17,297 nt of DNA from Asparagopsis taxiformis (GCA_030407315.1 JALQPE010000188.1:1-17297), one strand, 5' to 3'. Shown: positions 1 to 7,098, counted from the stretch's first letter. Translations and numbers: made by a program. Notes: a model not told the origin generated them from the letters alone.

Positions 1-891
1 CCCTAAAATCCCCTAATCCCCTAATCCCCTAATCCCCTAATCCCCTAATCCCCTAATCCCCTAATCCCTAATCCCCTAATCCCCTAATCCCCTAATCCCC
101 TAATCCCCTAATCCCCTAAATCCCTAATCCCCTAATCCCCTAATCCCCTAATCCCCTAATCCCCTAATCCCCTAATCCCCTAATCCCCTAATCCCCTAAT
201 CCCCTAATCCCTAATCCCCTAATCCCCTAATCCCCTAATCCCCTAATCCCCTAATCCCTAATCCCCTAATCCCCTAATCCCCTAATCCCCTAAATCCCCT
301 AATCCCCTAATCCCCTAATCCCCTAAATCCCCTAATCCCCTAATCCCCTAATCCTAATCCCTAATCCCTAATCCCCTAACCCTAATCCCCTAATCCCCTA
401 ATCCCCTAATCCCCTAATCCCCTAATCCCCTAATCCCCTAATCCCCTAATCCCCTAAAATCCCCTAATCCCCTAAACCCCTAATCCCCTAATCCCCTAAT
501 CCCCTAATCCCCTAAATCCCCTAATCCCCTAATCCCCTAATCCCCTAATCCCCTAATCCCCTAATCCCCTAATCCCCTAATCCCCTAATCCCCTAATCCC
601 CTAATCCCTAATCCCCTAATCCCCTAAATCCCCTAATCCCCTAATCCCCTAATCCCCTAATCCCCTAATCCCCTAATCCCCTAATCCCCTAAATCCCCTA
701 ATCCCCTAAAATCCCCTAATCCCGTAATCCCCTAATCCCCTAATTCCCTAATCCCCTAATCCCCCTAATCACCTAATCCCCTAAATCCCTAAAAATCCCC
801 TAAAAAAAACCCTAAATCCCCTAAAAAAATCCCCTAAAAAAATCCCCTAAATCCCCTAAATCCCCTAAATCCCCTAAATCCCCTAATCCCC
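1..891. repeat. Terminal telomeric repeat array (CCCCTAAT type)
   Basis: The sequence is an uninterrupted, slightly irregular run of C-rich telomeric units. The commonest is CCCCTAAT, with CCCTAAT, CCCCTAAAT, CCCCTAAA and CCCCTAAAAT variants; the G strand is therefore mainly TTAGGGGA. The C-rich strand reads 5' to 3' into the chromosome, so the physical end lies to the left. The last ~120 bases (about 770-891) are less regular and rich in A-stretched units such as CCCCTAAAAAAAT. The array ends in CCCCTAA, directly joined to the first Penelope terminal repeat. Length variation among units is typical of a slipping telomerase. That this is a true terminus rather than a long interstitial block is inferred from its position at the start of the window. 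Confidence 0.95.
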
Positions 892-910
892 TAAGTAGGT
901 CTCTACCGTA

Positions 911-995
911 GTAGATTCATTTTCCATCCCTTGCCAGAGCTGATGAAGGTAATAAATTACCGAAACGTTCTCTCGAAGCAACGGATGGTATCTAC
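911..995 (+). ncRNA. Hammerhead ribozyme lacking stem III (pLTR 1)
   Basis: The core CTGATGA is at 940-946 and GAAA at 962-965. Stem II is GGTAA/TTACC (948-952 with 957-961) with loop TAAA; one unpaired A (947) separates it from the core. Stem I is AGAG/CTCT (936-939 with 970-973), an internal loop (C against CGAA), TTGC/GCAA (931-934 with 978-981), then CCATCC/GGATGG (924-929 with 983-988) and GTAGAT/ATCTAC (911-916 with 990-995). Only ACGT lies between the core A and the cleavage position, so stem III has no room for a loop. The predicted cut is between 969 and 970. Stem III-less hammerheads that cleave as dimers are known from Penelope-like elements; here ACGU is self-complementary. Confidence 0.9.
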
Positions 996-1079
996 CTACG
1001 ACCTACGCCAGTGACAGCCGCCTACATCACAAGGTCCTAAGCGCGCTCAGCAACCCAAGTCTACACAACGACTTTCAAG

Positions 1080-1093
1080 AAAAAATCCCCTAA
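1080..1093 (+). other. Built-in telomere-like tract at pLTR 3' end
   Basis: The tract AAAAAATCCCCTAA closes the pLTR just before the ORF1 leader. In RNA it is complementary to the G-rich telomeric strand. The same tract ends the array at 10088-10101, where it runs into true telomeric repeat, so it probably marks the element RNA 3' end that pairs with the chromosome end. In this internal position it forms part of the ORF1 5' leader. Confidence 0.7.
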
Positions 1094-1121
1094 ACAAGGA
1101 CAAGTATTTGTCAGAAGCAAG

Positions 1122-2072
1122 ATGCCGCAGCGACCGGAAAAGCGTAAGCGTAACATGGATGAAGAGGAAATTTTACCAAACCCAGTTACCGAAAATGTCA
1201 CCCACCCTAGATGGATACAACAACTCATTCAAGACGGACTCCAGAAAATAGGCACAATTCAGAGTGCAATTATCAAGAAGGAAAACGTTATCGCCAAATT
1301 GGATGATCACATTGCCAGGGAATCCGTGCCCCCAAGCCTTCGCATCAAGCTCAAGATCATGGTTACGGAGGAGCAACAACAAAATATGGATAAAATCCTG
1401 GCAGAAGCTACGACGTTGTTCAACGAAAAAATTTTGACCGGACTTAAACAGATCCGCAAAGAGGAGCTCAAAAGCCTTCAGACCAAAGCCGACCACACTG
1501 TACAAGCATGGAAGCAGGAGCTCCATACTACAATCTGTCAGATGAAGGAGGAAAAAATTATCCAACCAACTACATCAGACTTGACAGACACCCTGCAGAT
1601 TTTCAACGACTTCAAAACCCAACGAGCGGAGCAAGAAAAACAGTTACGGACAACAGACTTCCACCACCGGAAGAAACTAATGAAGGAAAAGGAACAATTC
1701 ATGCAGCGGAAGCAACAACAAAACCTGGATCAAACCCTGACCGACCCAAACTTCACTGCATTACAGAACCAAATTGAAAAACTCTCGGAACAAGTGGCAA
1801 TGCTATCAAAAAACGACCGAGCCAAACCGGCCCCCAACAAAAAAGGGAACGGCGGTGGCAACCCAAGAACGAGACACACCAAACGGTCACAGATGAAGAA
1901 AAATGGACAAACGGAAACGAACGGTCCCCCGAAAAAAAGACCGACTGCGAAACCAACAACCGAAAACCAAGACGGTATAGGAAACGTAAACCAAAGAGCC
2001 CAGTTCCATTCCCGAAATCCAACACGCCCATCGGGATCAAAGCGGAAAAATTCTCGAGCGAGGCTCAATTAG
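1122..2072 (+). CDS. PLE ORF1: basic, probably coiled-coil protein, copy 1
   Basis: The 316-residue protein is unlike the RT and has no domain I can name. Residues 2-10 are a basic cluster (PQRPEKRKR) that could be a nuclear localisation signal. Residues ~35-230 are rich in E, K and Q with heptad-like spacing, suggesting a long helix or coiled coil. The last ~85 residues are Gly/Lys/Arg-rich and probably disordered or nucleic-acid binding. The ATG has A at -3. Upstream ORFs of this sort accompany RT in several endonuclease-deficient PLEs, where a particle or RNP scaffold role is assumed; that role is inference here. A -1 slippery site lies at codons 230-231, so the final 85 residues may be made only when frameshifting fails. 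There is no zinc knuckle. Confidence 0.82.
   Translation: MPQRPEKRKRNMDEEEILPNPVTENVTHPRWIQQLIQDGLQKIGTIQSAIIKKENVIAKLDDHIARESVPPSLRIKLKIMVTEEQQQNMDKILAEATTLFNEKILTGLKQIRKEELKSLQTKADHTVQAWKQELHTTICQMKEEKIIQPTTSDLTDTLQIFNDFKTQRAEQEKQLRTTDFHHRKKLMKEKEQFMQRKQQQNLDQTLTDPNFTALQNQIEKLSEQVAMLSKNDRAKPAPNKKGNGGGNPRTRHTKRSQMKKNGQTETNGPPKKRPTAKPTTENQDGIGNVNQRAQFHSRNPTRPSGSKRKNSRARLN
1808..1859 (+). promoter_or_regulatory. Candidate -1 programmed ribosomal frameshift signal, copy 1
   Basis: The heptamer A AAA AAC is at 1808-1814, split exactly as required in the ORF1 frame (AAA at 1809-1811, AAC at 1812-1814). Six bases later a stem-loop begins: 1821-1823 pairs with 1857-1859, 1826-1828 with 1854-1856, 1830-1832 with 1851-1853 and 1833-1835 with 1845-1847, around loop 1836-1844. 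The -1 frame is the ORF2 frame, open from 1778 to 3682. Slippage would give 231 ORF1 residues fused to 622 ORF2-frame residues. Pseudoknot pairing was not established. Confidence 0.75.
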
Positions 2073-2098
2073 TCCTCCGTCTCGGACATAAATTCGCA

Positions 2099-3682
2099 AT
2101 GAGCAGACCTCTGAAACCAACCCTCAAGTCGCTCATCGAATCCACACACACCTCCTTACAATATCATTTCGACTCCCTATCACATCAAGAACTGACAAAC
2201 TGGGAGCAATGGAGGAATACATTGCAGAGGGAAACGGAAAAGATTCGCGAGCCACGACCAACCTGTCTGGCTAGAAAAATTCGCAAAGGAGTCAATGACC
2301 TCAAAGCAATGGAAGTGGTGATAAAACCAGCAGACAAAAACTTGGGTATAGTTCCAATTCGAGGTGACTACTACAATAGCTTGCTAGCTACACACCTTTG
2401 TTCACCAGGTTTCCGAAAAGTTAAGGAGTTCCCTCACGCGAAAATTTTGGAAAGAATGAGAAACATACTCAAGAACCCCTGGGCTGTAGAAGGATGGAAG
2501 AAAGCAAAATGGTTAACACACGCAGAAAACGCAATGGAACCCTCACCTTTCTACATAATTCCCAAATTACACAAGAAAACCCTGGGAACTCGCCCTATTA
2601 CAGCGCAGCATTCTTACATGCTCGCACCACTCAGCAAAGCTCTGGCTACTATTCTTCAAGAAGAAGTTGAACAAATTACAGAAATAGCCAGAGACTCAAA
2701 ACACATCATGCAGCAATTGGAAACGTTCACGAGTAGCGAAGACCTCGCATTTGTGACATATGACGTGGAACAATTATATCCCAACATTGACATTCGAGAT
2801 GCTATACAGGTATTACGTGAAAACGTAATAGCACTAAGAAGATTCAATGGATTCTGGACTAACATTCTTCAATTAATAATGTACAATAATTATGTACAAG
2901 CCAATGGAGAAATTTATGTACAGCAAACAGGAACAGCCACCGGTACGCAAGTCGCACCGCCGTTTGCAAATTTATACCTCTACCACAAATTCAAGAAGGC
3001 ACTGTCAACCCCGAACATACTGTTCCAAAGCAGATATATTGACGACGGCTTTTTGCTTGTCAAGACGAAATCTGCTGGTGAAGAAATTATTGATGCCCTG
3101 AAAAACGCATCAAACCTTCGTCTAACGTCGCACATCAGCGACACAAAAGCAATCTACCTCGATATAGAGGTATACAAAGGAATGAGATACAGACAAGAAT
3201 TTAGGCTTGACACCAAAGTGTATTTTAAGCCAACAAACAATTTTCTCTATTTACCCTTCAACAGTGACCATCCCATACAACAAAAGCTAGGGATCATTAA
3301 GGGTGAAGCCATAAGATGCATGAGGAATAGTTCCAACAAATCGAACTGGCTATGGGCAGTCAACCTCATCTTTAAAGGACTAATGGCCAGAGGATACCCA
3401 CCTCTCACAATCAAAAGGGTGTGGAGAAAAATAAGATATGAAGACCGAAACAAATACATATTCGACGAGACCAAATGCAACAAACCGGAAAAAGAATTTG
3501 TACTCACTTCATACCATCCTCTACTCAAGCAAAATTTCAAGCGGTTAATATCACAGTACCCTATCAGACCACTGCTAATCACGAAACGGCTCAACTCATT
3601 CAATATAAGACAGAACACTATCCTGGAATCGTTTCCACCCATGATGATATTCAAAGACTTTGAAACACTTGGAAAAAATTGA
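2099..3682 (+). CDS. PLE ORF2: Penelope-like reverse transcriptase, no endonuclease, copy 1
   Basis: The 527 residues from the first AUG carry Penelope RT signatures in order: IKPADKNLG (75-83), FYIIPKLHK (151-159), motif A YDVEQLYPN with D222, motif B GTATGTQVAPPFANL (278-292), motif C RYIDDGF with D315 and D316, then LDIEVYK (354-360) and VYFKPTNNFLYLPFNSDHP in the thumb-like region. The three catalytic aspartates are present. The protein ends ~165 residues after LDIEVYK without a GIY-YIG endonuclease, so initiation must use an existing 3' end. The frame is open upstream to 1778 and encodes a segment (FSSEAQLVLRLGHKF, 2051-2095) like the conserved PLE N-terminal motif. Translation is therefore probably by frameshift from ORF1 and not from this AUG. 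Confidence 0.93.
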   Translation: MSRPLKPTLKSLIESTHTSLQYHFDSLSHQELTNWEQWRNTLQRETEKIREPRPTCLARKIRKGVNDLKAMEVVIKPADKNLGIVPIRGDYYNSLLATHLCSPGFRKVKEFPHAKILERMRNILKNPWAVEGWKKAKWLTHAENAMEPSPFYIIPKLHKKTLGTRPITAQHSYMLAPLSKALATILQEEVEQITEIARDSKHIMQQLETFTSSEDLAFVTYDVEQLYPNIDIRDAIQVLRENVIALRRFNGFWTNILQLIMYNNYVQANGEIYVQQTGTATGTQVAPPFANLYLYHKFKKALSTPNILFQSRYIDDGFLLVKTKSAGEEIIDALKNASNLRLTSHISDTKAIYLDIEVYKGMRYRQEFRLDTKVYFKPTNNFLYLPFNSDHPIQQKLGIIKGEAIRCMRNSSNKSNWLWAVNLIFKGLMARGYPPLTIKRVWRKIRYEDRNKYIFDETKCNKPEKEFVLTSYHPLLKQNFKRLISQYPIRPLLITKRLNSFNIRQNTILESFPPMMIFKDFETLGKN

Positions 3683-3894
3683 TTTCCGCCAAACAACATT
3701 GGAAATATAAGTGCCAACGGGAAAAAGATTCAAACATTGGCACCGATCAAGTTCCTGTCTTATCGACGAAAACATAGTACCAGAAATTAGCGAAAGCTGA
3801 ATTTTCAGCACATTTTGAGAGTCCAATCACCCATATTAGTTGGGCGGAATCAATTGCCCGAAATGGCCAGATTTCCGACGATGGATTCTCAATT
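3683..3894 (+). other. PLE 3' untranslated region, copy 1
   Basis: These 212 bp separate the ORF2 stop from the next pLTR. A small hairpin is visible (GCTGA 3796-3800 with TCAGC 3805-3809) and a weaker GGGC/GCCC pairing around 3843-3859. The segment ends in GGATTCTCAATT before the pLTR. I see no ORF of note and no poly(A) tract. Confidence 0.6.
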
Positions 3895-4096
3895 TAAGTA
3901 GGTCTCTACCGTAGTAGATTCATTTTCCATCCCTTGCCAGAGCTGATGAAGGTAATAAATTACCGAAACGTTCTCTCGAAGCAACGGATGTTATCTACCT
4001 ACGACCTACGCCAGTGACAGCCGCCTACATCACAAGGTCCTAAGCGCGCTCAGCAACCCAAGTCTACACAACGACTTTCAAGAAAAAATCCCCTAA
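3895..4096 (+). repeat. Penelope pLTR, copy 2
   Basis: This is a full-length 202-bp direct repeat of 892-1093, differing at 3991 (T against G at 988). It is preceded by the copy 1 3' UTR and followed by the ORF1 leader of copy 2. The telomere-like tract AAAAAATCCCCTAA occupies 4083-4096. Confidence 0.92.
3914..3998 (+). ncRNA. Hammerhead ribozyme lacking stem III (pLTR 2)
   Basis: The architecture matches the pLTR 1 ribozyme. CTGATGA is at 3943-3949, GAAA at 3965-3968, and cleavage is predicted between 3972 and 3973. T at 3991 removes the outermost G-C pair of the CCATCC/GGATGG part of stem I, leaving five pairs. From the cut in pLTR 1 to this cut is 3003 nt, one unit. Confidence 0.9.
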
Positions 4097-4124
4097 ACAA
4101 GGACAAGTATTTGTCAGAAGCAAG

Positions 4125-4982
4125 ATGCCGCAGCGACCGGAAAAGCGTAAGCGTAACATGGATGAAGAGGAAATTTTACCAAACCCAGTTACCGAAAATG
4201 TCACCCACCCTAGATGGATACAACAACTCATTCAAGACGGACTCCAGAAAATAGGCACAATTCAGAGTGCAATTATCAAGAAGGAAAACGTTATCGCCAA
4301 ATTGGATGATCACATTGCCAGGGAATCCGTGCCCCCAAGCCTTCGCATCAAGCTCAAGATCATGGTTACGGAGGAGCAACAACAAAATATGGATAAAATC
4401 CTGGCAGAAGCTACGACGTTGTTCAACGAAAAAATTTTGACCGGACTTAAACAGATCCGCAAAGAGGAGCTCAAAAGCCTTCAGACCAAAGCCGACCACA
4501 CTGTACAAGCATGGAAGCAGGAGCTCCATACTACAATCTGTCAGATGAAGGAGGAAAAAATTATCCAACCAACTACATCAGACTTGACAGACACCCTGCA
4601 GATTTTCAACGACTTCAAAACCCAACGAGCGGAGCAAGAAAAACAGTTACGGACAACAGACTTCCACCACCGGAAGAAACTAATGAAGGAAAAGGAACAA
4701 TTCATGCAGCGGAAGCAACAACAAAACCTGGATCAAACCCTGACCGACCCAAACTTCACTGCATTACAGAACCAAATTGAAAAACTCTCGGAACAAGTGG
4801 CAATGCTATCAAAAAACGACCGAGCCAAACCGGCCCCCAACAAAAAAGGGAACGGCGGTGGCAACCCAAGAACGAGACACACCAAACGGTCACAGATGAA
4901 GAAAAATGGACAAACGGAAACGAACGGTCCCCGAAAAAAAGACCGACTGCGAAACCAACAACCGAAAACCAAGACGGTATAG
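4125..4982 (+). CDS. PLE ORF1, copy 2, frameshifted near the C-terminus
   Basis: The first ~269 residues are identical to copy 1 ORF1, including the basic N-terminus, the E/K/Q-rich helical part and the slippery site. The four-C run at 4929-4932 then shifts the frame, replacing the last ~48 residues of the intact protein with a short out-of-frame tail ending at 4982 (285 residues in total). Because the altered region lies after the candidate frameshift site and in the variable basic tail, the scaffold part could still function. The indel is in a homopolymer and may be a sequencing error. Confidence 0.8.
   Translation: MPQRPEKRKRNMDEEEILPNPVTENVTHPRWIQQLIQDGLQKIGTIQSAIIKKENVIAKLDDHIARESVPPSLRIKLKIMVTEEQQQNMDKILAEATTLFNEKILTGLKQIRKEELKSLQTKADHTVQAWKQELHTTICQMKEEKIIQPTTSDLTDTLQIFNDFKTQRAEQEKQLRTTDFHHRKKLMKEKEQFMQRKQQQNLDQTLTDPNFTALQNQIEKLSEQVAMLSKNDRAKPAPNKKGNGGGNPRTRHTKRSQMKKNGQTETNGPRKKDRLRNQQPKTKTV
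4811..4862 (+). promoter_or_regulatory. Candidate -1 frameshift signal, copy 2
   Basis: A AAA AAC is at 4811-4817 with the stem-loop at 4824-4862, identical to copy 1. The deletion at 4929-4932 lies downstream. A ribosome that shifts -1 here is therefore put back into the old ORF1 tail frame and misses ORF2. Confidence 0.65.
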
Positions 4983-6684
4983 GAAACGTAAACCAAAGAG
5001 CCCAGTTCCATTCCCGAAATCCAACACGCCCATCGGGATCAAAGCGGAAAAATTCTCGAGCGAGGCTCAATTAGTCCTCCGTCTCGGACATAAATTCGCA
5101 ATGAGCAGACCTCTGAAACCAACCCTCAAGTCGCTCATCGAATCCACACACACCTCCTTACAATATCATTTCGACTCCCTATCACATCAAGAACTGACAA
5201 ACTGGGAGCAATGGAGGAATACATTGCAGAGGGAAACGGAAAAGATTCGCGAGCCACGACCAACCTGTCTGGCTAGAAAAATTCGCAAAGGAGTCAATGA
5301 CCTCAAAGCAATGGAAGTGGTGATAAAACCAGCAGACAAAAACTTGGGTATAGTTCCAATTCGAGGTGACTACTACAATAGCTTGCTAGCTACACACCTT
5401 TGTTCACCAGGTTTCCGAAAAGTTAAGGAGTTCCCTCACGCGAAAATTTTGGAAAGAATGAGAAACATACTCAAGAACCCCTGGGCTGTAGAAGGATGGA
5501 AGAAAGCAAAATGGTTAACACACGCAGAAAACGCAATGGAACCCTCACCTTTCTACATAATTCCCAAATTACACAAGAAAACCCTGGGAACTCGCCCTAT
5601 TACAGCGCAGCATTCTTACATGCTCGCACCACTCAGCAAAGCTCTGGCTACTATTCTTCAAGAAGAAGTTGAACAAATTACAGAAATAGCCAGAGACTCA
5701 AAACACATCATGCAGCAATTGGAAACGTTCACGAGTAGCGAAGACCTCGCATTTGTGACATATGACGTGGAACAATTATATCCCAACATTGACATTCGAG
5801 ATGCTATACAGGTATTACGTGAAAACGTAATAGCACTAAGAAGATTCAATGGATTCTGGACTAACATTCTTCAATTAATAATGTACAATAATTATGTACA
5901 AGCCAATGGAGAAATTTATGTACAGCAAACAGGAACAGCCACCGGTACGCAAGTCGCACCGCCGTTTGCAAATTTATACCTCTACCACAAATTCAAGAAG
6001 GCACTGTCAACCCCGAACATACTGTTCCAAAGCAGATATATTGACGACGGCTTTTTGCTTGTCAAGACGAAATCTGCTGGTGAAGAAATTATTGATGCCC
6101 TGAAAAACGCATCAAACCTTCGTCTAACGTCGCACATCAGCGACACAAAAGCAATCTACCTCGATATAGAGGTATACAAAGGAATGAGATACAGACAAGA
6201 ATTTAGGCTTGACACCAAAGTGTATTTTAAGCCAACAAACAATTTTCTCTATTTACCCTTCAACAGTGACCATCCCATACAACAAAAGCTAGGGATCATT
6301 AAGGGTGAAGCCATAAGATGCATGAGGAATAGTTCCAACAAATCGAACTGGCTATGGGCAGTCAACCTCATCTTTAAAGGACTAATGGCCAGAGGATACC
6401 CACCTCTCACAATCAAAAGGGTGTGGAGAAAAATAAGATATGAAGACCGAAACAAATACATATTCGACGAGACCAAATGCAACAAACCGGAAAAAGAATT
6501 TGTACTCACTTCATACCATCCTCTACTCAAGCAAAATTTCAAGCGGTTAATATCACAGTACCCTATCAGACCACTGCTAATCACGAAACGGCTCAACTCA
6601 TTCAATATAAGACAGAACACTATCCTGGAATCGTTTCCACCCATGATGATATTCAAAGACTTTGAAACACTTGGAAAAAATTGA
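4906..6684 (+). CDS. PLE ORF2: Penelope-like RT, copy 2, with artificially extended N-terminus
   Basis: This reads as 592 residues because the upstream C deletion joins an in-frame ATG at 4906 to the ORF2 frame. Residues from M66 (position 5101) on match copy 1 ORF2 exactly as far as I can see, with motif A D at 5764-5766, the YIDD catalytic pair and all PLE thumb motifs intact. The ~57 residues between the deletion and 5101 show what the ORF2 frame encodes before its first AUG, including the FSSEAQLVLRLGHKF segment. The first nine or so residues (4906-4932) are a by-product of the deletion. No endonuclease follows. Confidence 0.88.
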   Translation: MDKRKRTVPEKKTDCETNNRKPRRYRKRKPKSPVPFPKSNTPIGIKAEKFSSEAQLVLRLGHKFAMSRPLKPTLKSLIESTHTSLQYHFDSLSHQELTNWEQWRNTLQRETEKIREPRPTCLARKIRKGVNDLKAMEVVIKPADKNLGIVPIRGDYYNSLLATHLCSPGFRKVKEFPHAKILERMRNILKNPWAVEGWKKAKWLTHAENAMEPSPFYIIPKLHKKTLGTRPITAQHSYMLAPLSKALATILQEEVEQITEIARDSKHIMQQLETFTSSEDLAFVTYDVEQLYPNIDIRDAIQVLRENVIALRRFNGFWTNILQLIMYNNYVQANGEIYVQQTGTATGTQVAPPFANLYLYHKFKKALSTPNILFQSRYIDDGFLLVKTKSAGEEIIDALKNASNLRLTSHISDTKAIYLDIEVYKGMRYRQEFRLDTKVYFKPTNNFLYLPFNSDHPIQQKLGIIKGEAIRCMRNSSNKSNWLWAVNLIFKGLMARGYPPLTIKRVWRKIRYEDRNKYIFDETKCNKPEKEFVLTSYHPLLKQNFKRLISQYPIRPLLITKRLNSFNIRQNTILESFPPMMIFKDFETLGKN

Positions 6685-6896
6685 TTTCCGCCAAACAACA
6701 TTGGAAATATAAGTGCCAACGGGAAAAAGATTCAAACATTGGCACCGATCAAGTTCCTGTCTTATCGACGAAAACATAGTACCAGAAATTAGCGAAAGCT
6801 GAATTTTCAGCACATTTTGAGAGTCCAATCACCCATATTAGTTGGGCGGAATCAATTGCCCGAAATGGCCAGATTTCCGACGATGGATTCTCAATT
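6685..6896 (+). other. PLE 3' untranslated region, copy 2
   Basis: These 212 bp are the same as 3683-3894 and include the small GCTGA/TCAGC hairpin. No further gene is seen. Confidence 0.6.
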
Positions 6897-7098
6897 TAAG
6901 TAGGTCTCTACCGTAGTAGATTCATTTTCCATCCCTTGCCAGAGCTGATGAAGGTAATAAATTACCGAAACGTTCTCTCGAAGCAACGGATGTTATCTAC
7001 CTACGACCTACGCCAGTGACAGCCGCCTACATCACAAGGTCCTAAGCGCGCTCAGCAACCCAAGTCTACACAACGACTTTCAAGAAAAAATCCCCTAA
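6897..7098 (+). repeat. Penelope pLTR, copy 3
   Basis: This is a full-length 202-bp direct repeat, identical to pLTR 2 by eye. The telomere-like tract is at 7085-7098. Confidence 0.92.
6916..7000 (+). ncRNA. Hammerhead ribozyme lacking stem III (pLTR 3)
   Basis: The architecture is the same as in pLTR 1. CTGATGA is at 6945-6951, GAAA at 6967-6970, and cleavage is predicted between 6974 and 6975. T is at 6993, as in pLTR 2 and 4. Confidence 0.9.

Larger units (their letters stand above)
892..1093 (+). repeat. Penelope pLTR, copy 1
   Basis: This is the first of four ~202-bp direct repeats (892-1093, 3895-4096, 6897-7098, 9900-10101). The shared sequence starts TAAGTAGGTCTC and ends AAAAAATCCCCTAA. 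The left part holds the hammerhead ribozyme; the right end is telomere-like. This copy has G at 988 where the other three have T. On its left is telomeric repeat instead of the element 3' UTR found before the other three, so 892 is the best estimate of the element's outer boundary, give or take the TAA microhomology. Confidence 0.9.
892..3894 (+). mobile_element. Endonuclease-deficient Penelope-like element, copy 1 (telomere-proximal, intact)
   Basis: This unit of 3003 bp consists of a ~202-bp pLTR with hammerhead ribozyme, ORF1, ORF2 (RT) and a ~212-bp 3' untranslated stretch running into the next pLTR. It repeats almost base for base at +3003 and +6005. The upstream pLTR is joined straight to telomeric repeat, sharing TAA at the junction. 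The RT has the Penelope signature motifs and no GIY-YIG domain. PLEs of this kind (Athena and Coprina groups) are known to sit at telomeres with their 3' ends facing inward, which is the orientation seen here. Both ORFs and the frameshift path between them are intact only in this copy. Confidence 0.92.
3895..6896 (+). mobile_element. Endonuclease-deficient Penelope-like element, copy 2
   Basis: The second tandem unit is 3002 bp, one base shorter than copy 1 because a run of five C (1926-1930) is four C here (4929-4932). It joins copy 1 directly with no telomeric repeats beyond the 14-bp tract within the pLTR. Apart from that deletion and the pLTR T at 3991, I saw no differences from copy 1 by eye. 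The deletion breaks the ORF1-to-ORF2 frameshift path, so this copy may depend on proteins from another copy, unless the missing base is an assembly error. Confidence 0.92.

Noticed and set aside
1..891. CRISPR-like or satellite array
   Set aside because: The units are contiguous telomeric repeats without unique spacers.
1173..1565. 130-codon minus-strand frame opposite ORF1, repeated in each copy (also 4176-4568, 7178-7570)
   Set aside because: It lies fully antisense to ORF1 and is repeated only because the units are identical; no domain was seen.
1508..1777. 89-codon plus-strand frame inside ORF1
   Set aside because: It is out of phase with ORF1, ends before the frameshift site and has no recognisable content.
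1926..1940. Slippage at CCCCCGAAAAAAAGA as the ORF1-ORF2 shift site
   Set aside because: The phase gives G AAA AAA, not a canonical slippery heptamer, and it has no clear downstream stem; A AAA AAC at 1808-1814 is far better.
3500..3682. GIY-YIG endonuclease at the C-terminus of the Penelope RT
   Set aside because: I looked for GIY…YIG and the associated Arg, Glu and zinc-finger residues after the RT and found none; the frame ends about 165 residues after LDIEVYK.
3247..3717. 156-codon minus-strand frame opposite the RT C-terminus (also 6249-6719)
   Set aside because: It is antisense to the conserved Penelope RT and is best explained as a shadow of that codon use.
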